64,000 nt of DNA from Solirubrobacteraceae bacterium (GTDB lineage: Bacteria > Actinomycetota > Thermoleophilia > Solirubrobacterales > Solirubrobacteraceae): contig JAGIBJ010000043.1 of NCBI GenBank assembly GCA_017744415.1, forward strand, positions 1 to 64,000, in the 5' to 3' direction. Below the pieces are notes generated by a model. It searched no databases. It was not told the origin of the DNA and saw nothing but the letters and a program-made list of their open reading frames with translations. The position numbers and the translations under genes were made by a program. Below are positions 59,880 to 64,000 of the stretch, piece by piece (position 1 is the stretch's first letter; each line of letters starts with the position of its first letter).

Positions 59880-62027
59880 ATGCCCCACCTCCGTCAGACC
59901 AACGTCACTGCCGCGCAGTGGACGGCCAACGGAAGCACCATCGCCGAGTACGACCTGACGTCGCCGAGCAGCCAGATCTTCGGCAGCAACGTGTTCTCGG
60001 TCGACGTGCAGCGTCAGCGTCTCCCGAAGGCCGTCTTCAAGGAGCTCCAGGCAGCGCTCGCCAAGGGCGGCGCCCTCGATCGCCCGCTCGCCGACTCCGT
60101 CGCCCTCGCGATGAAGGAGTGGGCGCTCGAGAAGGGTGCGTCGCACTACACGCACTGGTTCCAGCCGCTCACCGGCTCCACCGCCGAGAAGCACGACTCG
60201 TTCTTCAGCCCGACGGGCTCCGGCGGCGCGATCGCCGAGTTCTCCGGCAAGGAGCTGATCCAGGCCGAGCCGGACGCCTCCTCCTTCCCGAACGGCGGCA
60301 TCCGCTCCACGTTCGAGGCCCGCGGCTACACCGCGTGGGACCCGACCTCGCCGGCGTTCATCCTCGAGAACCCGAACGGCGCCTACCTCTGCATCCCGAC
60401 GGCCTTCGTGTCGTTCACGGGCGAGGCCCTCGACGCCAAGATCCCGCTGCTGCGCTCGATGGATGCCGTCTCGACGGCCGCCGTCCACGCCCTCAAGCTC
60501 TTCGGCCACGACGACGTGAAGCGCGTCTTCTCGTCGGTCGGCCCCGAGCAGGAGTACTTCCTGATCGACGAGCAGTACTACTTCGAGCGCCCCGACCTCG
60601 TCACCACGGGTCGCACGCTCTTCGGCCGCAAGCCGCCGAAGGGCCAGGAGCTCGACGACCACTACTTCGGGTCGATCCCGGAGCGCGTGCTCGCGTACAT
60701 GATGGAGGTCGAGCACGAGCTCGCGAAGCTCGGCGTGCCGATCAAGACGCGCCACAACGAGGTGGCCCCGGGCCAGTTCGAGATCGCTCCGATCTACGAG
60801 AACTCGAACATCGGTGTCGACCACCAGCACCTCTGCATGCAGGTGCTGAAGAAGACGGCCCGCAACTACGGTCTCGTCTGCCTGCTCCACGAGAAGCCGT
60901 TCGCCGGCGTCAACGGTTCGGGCAAGCACAACAACTGGTCGATCGGTACGGACCAGGGCGACAACCTCCTCTCGCCGGGCAAGGTCCCCAGCGAGAACCT
61001 GCGCTTCCTCTTCTTCTGCTCCGCGGTGCTCAAGGGCATCAAGAAGCACCAGGAGCTGCTCCGCGCGACGGTCGCCTCGGCCGGCCAGGATCACCGCCTG
61101 GGTGCCAACGAGGCGCCGCCGGCGATCATCTCGATCTTCCTCGGCGCCGACCTCGAGGCTGCCTTCAAGGCCGTTGCTTCGGGCTCCAAGGCCGATGAGG
61201 GTGAGAACGGCTTCCTCGGCCTCGGCACCCCGGTGCTGCCGCCGCTCGCCCTTGACGGCGGCGACCGCAACCGCACCTCGCCGTTCGCGTTCACCGGCAA
61301 CAAGTTCGAGTTCCGCGCGCCGGGCTCGGGCCAGTCGATCGGCCTCGTCAACACCGTGATCAACACGATCATGGCCGAGACCATCGAGATCCTCGCCACC
61401 GAGCTGGAGGCGGCCATCAACAGCGGCACCCCGCTCGACGAGGCCGTCACCACGATCGTCCGGAACGTGTGGGAGGGCGACGGCGAGATCGTGTTCTCCG
61501 GCGACGGCTACTCCGAGGAGTGGCCGATCGAGGCCGCCAAGCGTGGCCTGGCCAACAACAAGACCACGCCGGATGCGCTGCCCGCGCTCGTGAAGGACTC
61601 GACGATCGAGCTCTTCGAGACGTACAACGTGCTCAGCAAGCGTGAGCTCGAAGCCCGCTACGAGGTCTTCGTCGAGCAGTACATCACCCTCCTGAACATC
61701 GAGGCCGAAATGGCCGCGCTGATGGCCAAGACGGCGATCCTCCCGGCAGCCCTCAAGCACCTCGCGCTGATCAAGGAGTCGGGCGTCACCTCGCTCGAGG
61801 CCCCGATCCTCGAGCTGATCGAGCAGCTCAACGCTGCGATCACGAAGCTCGACGAGAAGAACGCCATCCACCCGGCCGGCGATCCGATCGATCACGCGGT
61901 CTACATGCGCGACGAGGTCTACGCCGCGTACATGGAGGTCCGTGAGGCCGCCGACGCCCTCGAGGGCGTCGTCGCCGACGACCTCTGGCCGCTGCCGCGC
62001 TACTCGGAGATCCTCTTCGTCAAGTAG
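59880..62027 (+). CDS. glnN: Glutamine synthetase type III
   Basis: A 715-residue GSIII, much longer than the 440-470 residue GSI. Motifs: [50 protein letters not shown] and [20 protein letters not shown]. It condenses glutamate and ammonia into glutamine. The ATG at 59880 has AGGAAGGGAG about 12 nt upstream. It is divergent from amt2-glnK2 and shares their TTGTCC-rich control region, so ammonium import and assimilation are probably co-regulated. Codon choice suggests high expression. Confidence 0.95.
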   Translation: MPHLRQTNVTAAQWTANGSTIAEYDLTSPSSQIFGSNVFSVDVQRQRLPKAVFKELQAALAKGGALDRPLADSVALAMKEWALEKGASHYTHWFQPLTGSTAEKHDSFFSPTGSGGAIAEFSGKELIQAEPDASSFPNGGIRSTFEARGYTAWDPTSPAFILENPNGAYLCIPTAFVSFTGEALDAKIPLLRSMDAVSTAAVHALKLFGHDDVKRVFSSVGPEQEYFLIDEQYYFERPDLVTTGRTLFGRKPPKGQELDDHYFGSIPERVLAYMMEVEHELAKLGVPIKTRHNEVAPGQFEIAPIYENSNIGVDHQHLCMQVLKKTARNYGLVCLLHEKPFAGVNGSGKHNNWSIGTDQGDNLLSPGKVPSENLRFLFFCSAVLKGIKKHQELLRATVASAGQDHRLGANEAPPAIISIFLGADLEAAFKAVASGSKADEGENGFLGLGTPVLPPLALDGGDRNRTSPFAFTGNKFEFRAPGSGQSIGLVNTVINTIMAETIEILATELEAAINSGTPLDEAVTTIVRNVWEGDGEIVFSGDGYSEEWPIEAAKRGLANNKTTPDALPALVKDSTIELFETYNVLSKRELEARYEVFVEQYITLLNIEAEMAALMAKTAILPAALKHLALIKESGVTSLEAPILELIEQLNAAITKLDEKNAIHPAGDPIDHAVYMRDEVYAAYMEVREAADALEGVVADDLWPLPRYSEILFVK

Positions 62028-62040
62028 CGACTCGCTGCCA

Positions 62041-62063
62041 GCCCGCCGCCGTTCGCGGCGGGC
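62041..62063 (+). terminator. First hairpin after glnN
   Basis: GCCCGCCGC-CGTTC-GCGGCGGGC, a perfect 9-bp stem, 14 bp past the glnN stop. Confidence 0.7.
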
Positions 62064-62096
62064 CCGGCTCGCCGGCCTCGTGCCGTGAGCCAGCTC

Positions 62097-62125
62097 GTGA
62101 GCCCCGCCCTCCCGGCGGGGCTCAC
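62097..62125 (+). terminator. Second hairpin after glnN
   Basis: GTGAGCCCCGCC pairs perfectly with GGCGGGGCTCAC over 12 bp around a 5-nt loop. Tandem hairpins suggest strong termination after glnN. Confidence 0.65.
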
Positions 62126-62146
62126 GTCGTTCCGGGCCGCTCCGCG

Positions 62147-62180
62147 GGGCCCTGCGGTAACGCACGTGACGAGTGGTCCC
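62147..62180 (-). repeat. Intergenic repeat cluster 13 (1 unit, inverted)
   Basis: A single unit in minus orientation (CCCTGCGGTAACGCACGTGACG on the plus strand). It is the only lone copy and one of two clusters with this orientation. Confidence 0.75.
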
Positions 62181-62237
62181 TCGGTCATGCAGCCAGGTCG
62201 ACTGCGACACGGGCCGGCTCGCGTCGACGTTCTAGGT

Positions 62238-62861
62238 GTGTTCCGTCCCAAGCCACCGGGCCCTGCGGGCCTTCCGCCTGTCGAGGAGAATGCGTTCGGC
62301 CAATCGCGCCCAGCACCGAAGCCTTGCGCGACCAAGCCCGCCGGTCGCGGGGCGCGCGGCAACGGACTGCGTCTGCCGTGGTGGCTTGCCGGCGGCTGGG
62401 TGGCCGCGATGCTCGGGTCGGCGTTCCTGCTGCGCCCGCTCAACGACCTGATCGGGCGCCAGCCGGCGACGATCGTCTGGCTGGTCGGCGTCGCTGCCGC
62501 GACCTGGGCGCTCTGGGTGTGGCTCGGAAACGGGCGGCTTGATCGGATCGAGGCCGGACCGCTCGGCGCACCCGGCCGTGCCTGGGGCCGCATCCACGAT
62601 CGCTTCGAGCACGTCTTCGTCGCGCTCGGCACCTTCCACGCACTGCTCATCTTTGCCGGCTTCCTCTACGGCATCGCCCAAACCGGACCGGTCGCCCGCT
62701 GGATCGTCATCGCGTTCGCGGTCTTCATGGCCGTCGTCGTCCCGTGGGCGTGGATCGCCGGCCGGCGCGAGCAGACCGCTCGGGCCCGCGAGCGCGCCGA
62801 GCGCGAACTCGCGTACGCGCGGCGCACCAACACGCGGCGCCTCGACGACTTCGCCAGCTAA
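62238..62861 (+). CDS. Three-helix membrane protein
   Basis: About 207 residues. A Pro/Ala/Gly-rich N-terminal 48 residues precede helices (LPWWLAGGWVAAMLGSAFLL; IVWLVGVAAATWALWVWLG; later FHALLIFAGFLYGIA and WIVIAFAVFMAVVVPWAWIAG) and a basic helical tail (RERAERELAYARR). No family is recognised. The start is uncertain: GTG at 62238 (FRPKPPGPAG) or ATG at 62187. The upstream frame reads through a repeat unit, so I prefer the later start. Strong third-position G/C supports coding. Confidence 0.6.
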   Translation: MFRPKPPGPAGLPPVEENAFGQSRPAPKPCATKPAGRGARGNGLRLPWWLAGGWVAAMLGSAFLLRPLNDLIGRQPATIVWLVGVAAATWALWVWLGNGRLDRIEAGPLGAPGRAWGRIHDRFEHVFVALGTFHALLIFAGFLYGIAQTGPVARWIVIAFAVFMAVVVPWAWIAGRREQTARARERAERELAYARRTNTRRLDDFAS

Positions 62862-62892
62862 CCCACGCGTCACGCTCGCTAGCGCGCCCCAC

Positions 62893-62968
62893 AGGGTCCT
62901 AGCGTCACGCGCGTCACCGCAGGGCCCGCAGAGGGACCTCGCGTCACGCGCGTTACCGCAGCGCCCCT
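62893..62968 (+). repeat. Intergenic repeat cluster 14 (2 units)
   Basis: Two plus-orientation units (GTCACGCGCGTCACC and GTCACGCGCGTTACC) after the membrane-protein gene. Confidence 0.88.
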
Positions 62969-63079
62969 GGACGGTATGAGCGGAAGGCGGCCCGAGATGG
63001 CCGCTTGTGCGATGGACAGGGGACACACAGCACCGGATACTGGACTCAAGGTCGACCCCCCTGATCCGAACATCTGGCT

Positions 63080-63355
63080 ATGAACCACCGATCCTCGCCT
63101 TGGCTCTCTTCCGGCCCGAGCGTGCCCCCACCGGGGTACCGCGGTGCGGTCGGTGGTGTGCCCGAGCAGCCGACGCTCCGTCCCGAGCGCGCAGCAGACG
63201 ACCCGCTGGAGTCGATGGCGGTCGAGCTGAACGGCGCGTTCGTCCCCGCCCGCGCGACGTATTCGATCGGCCCGGAGTCGACGCGGCCGCGTCGCTCCGA
63301 GTTGCCGCCGTCCGATCCGCGGACGCGCACGCTGCGCACGTACGTGGGCTCCTAG
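63080..63355 (+). CDS. Possible small protein
   Basis: A 91-residue open frame with high third-position G/C and a hairpin downstream. It is Pro/Arg/Ser-rich with a patch LESMAVELNGAFVPARATYSIG. There is no signal peptide, no recognised domain and no clear ribosome binding site. Overlapping frames on both strands are open, so it may be non-coding. The rest of 62969-63446 shows no other gene. Confidence 0.35.
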   Translation: MNHRSSPWLSSGPSVPPPGYRGAVGGVPEQPTLRPERAADDPLESMAVELNGAFVPARATYSIGPESTRPRRSELPPSDPRTRTLRTYVGS

Positions 63356-63409
63356 TACCGCCAGCACACCTCGGCGACCCGCACAATCGGGTCGTCGCCC
63401 TATCAAGTC

Positions 63410-63430
63410 GCGCCGGCCCTGAGCCGGCGC
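63410..63430 (+). terminator. Hairpin before repeat cluster 15
   Basis: GCGCCGGC-CCTGA-GCCGGCGC, an 8-bp stem followed by CGCCGTTTCTG. It may end the transcript of the small open frame. Confidence 0.5.
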
Positions 63431-63446
63431 CGCCGTTTCTGCGCTA

Positions 63447-63518
63447 GGCACCTCTCGTCACGCGCGTTACCGCACGGCCCGTGAACGGCACCTCTCGTCA
63501 CGCGCGTTACCGCAGGGG
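63447..63518 (+). repeat. Intergenic repeat cluster 15 (2 units)
   Basis: Two plus-orientation units (GGCACCTCTCGTCACGCGCGTTACCGCA). The second abuts the region where the sigma-factor gene may start. Confidence 0.9.
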
Positions 63519-63559
63519 CGATGTCACGAACATTCGGGATGCGCGACTGTGCGTTGCGA

Positions 63560-64000
63560 ATGGCGTCGAAGATCGACATCGACCAGCTCTACGAACGACA
63601 CCAGGCGAGCCTCTTGCGGTGGTTCGCCCGTCGGACGGCAGACCCGCAGGTCGCGCTCGACCTGTGGGCGGAGACGTTCGCACAGGCCGTGCGCAGCTCC
63701 GGGCGCTTTCGGGGCAGCACCGACGATGACCGTGCGTCATGGCTCTACACGATCGCCCGCAACCAGCTGGCGAGCTACCTGCGCAAGGGCTACGCCGAGC
63801 AGCGCGCGATGGCGCGCCTGGGGATCGAGCGTGAGCCCGCGAGCGATGCCCTGCTGCGCGAGGTGGAGGCACGAGCCGGCCTCCCCGCGCTGCGCGCCGA
63901 GCTGCGCGACGCCTTGGGCGAGTTGAGCGACGAAACGCGCCGGGCCGTCGCGCTGCGCGTCGTCGACGAGCAGCCCTACCGCGAGGTGGCGCGCATCCTC
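63560..64000 (+). CDS. ECF-type RNA polymerase sigma factor (runs off the window)
   Basis: The frame from 63560 is open to the window end (147 codons, no stop). It reads MASKIDIDQLYERHQASLLR, then WFARRTADPQVALDLWAETFAQAVRSSGRFRG (sigma region 2.1-2.2), WLYTIARNQLASYLRKG (region 2.3-2.4) and LSDETRRAVALRVVDEQPYREVARIL (start of region 4). This is the pattern of an extracytoplasmic-function sigma factor. In-frame ATGs at 63521 and 63539 could add 13 or 7 residues; 63521 would sit directly after the repeat cluster. Any anti-sigma factor lies beyond the window. Confidence 0.85.
   Translation, partial: MASKIDIDQLYERHQASLLRWFARRTADPQVALDLWAETFAQAVRSSGRFRGSTDDDRASWLYTIARNQLASYLRKGYAEQRAMARLGIEREPASDALLREVEARAGLPALRAELRDALGELSDETRRAVALRVVDEQPYREVARIL

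Noticed and set aside
1-64000. tRNA, rRNA, insertion sequences, prophage or integrase genes
   Set aside because: No cloverleaf, rRNA-like sequence, transposase motif or terminal inverted repeat was seen on reading both strands.

Overview
The window is very GC-rich, with strong G/C preference at third codon positions. It carries an actinobacterial-type integration host factor (mIHF), a complete mce lipid-uptake operon, AfsR/SARP-type regulation, many apparently leaderless promoters and a type III glutamine synthetase. Together these point to a high-GC actinobacterium, probably of the deep-branching class Thermoleophilia (Solirubrobacterales-like). This placement is inferred from gene content; there is no rRNA in the window.

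Layout. 0-10.1 kb: single genes (DUF3089 hydrolase, HAD/enoyl-CoA hydratase fusion, AbiEi-like regulator, membrane protein, two-component pair, Ca2+/H+ antiporter) separated by clusters of an unusual 38-39 bp intergenic repeat. 10.2-19 kb: two paralogous lipoproteins, a secreted C5-epimerase-like protein, an overlapping operon of degenerate ArsA-like protein, EVE-domain protein and membrane protein, then a MoxR ATPase and its VWA partner. 19.1-21.9 kb: a TPP riboswitch controlling a three-gene thiamine-precursor ABC transporter. 22-29.8 kb: four minus-strand genes (esterase, beta-propeller protein, large SARP regulator, FAD oxidoreductase) with SARP-style operators before two of them. 29.9-34.2 kb: AlkA-like glycosylase, a small membrane protein, and a divergent GNAT-like / serine-palmitoyltransferase-like pair that may make a sphingoid lipid. 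34.9 kb: mIHF. 35.4-50.2 kb: one minus-strand mce operon (two YrbE permeases, MceG ATPase, six MCE proteins, an MMPL protein and a small membrane protein). 50.4-55.5 kb: lipoprotein and sbcD-sbcC. 55.5-62 kb: nitrogen block of two tandem amt-glnK pairs divergent from glnN. 62.2-64 kb: a membrane protein, a possible small ORF and the start of an ECF sigma factor that runs off the end.

The most unusual signals are: (1) about 48 copies of a tandem repeat with core GTCACGCGCGTKACC, in 15 strictly intergenic clusters, 13 of them in the same orientation; (2) a self-consistent SARP circuit with 11-bp-spaced CAAGSG boxes set 8 bp from a -10 element at two promoters; (3) the candidate sphingolipid gene pair; (4) TTGTCC/GGACAA operator-like repeats shared by the amt and glnN control regions, together with PII proteins that both lack Tyr51; (5) the ArsA-like/EVE operon. 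I saw no tRNA, rRNA, insertion sequence, prophage or CRISPR array.
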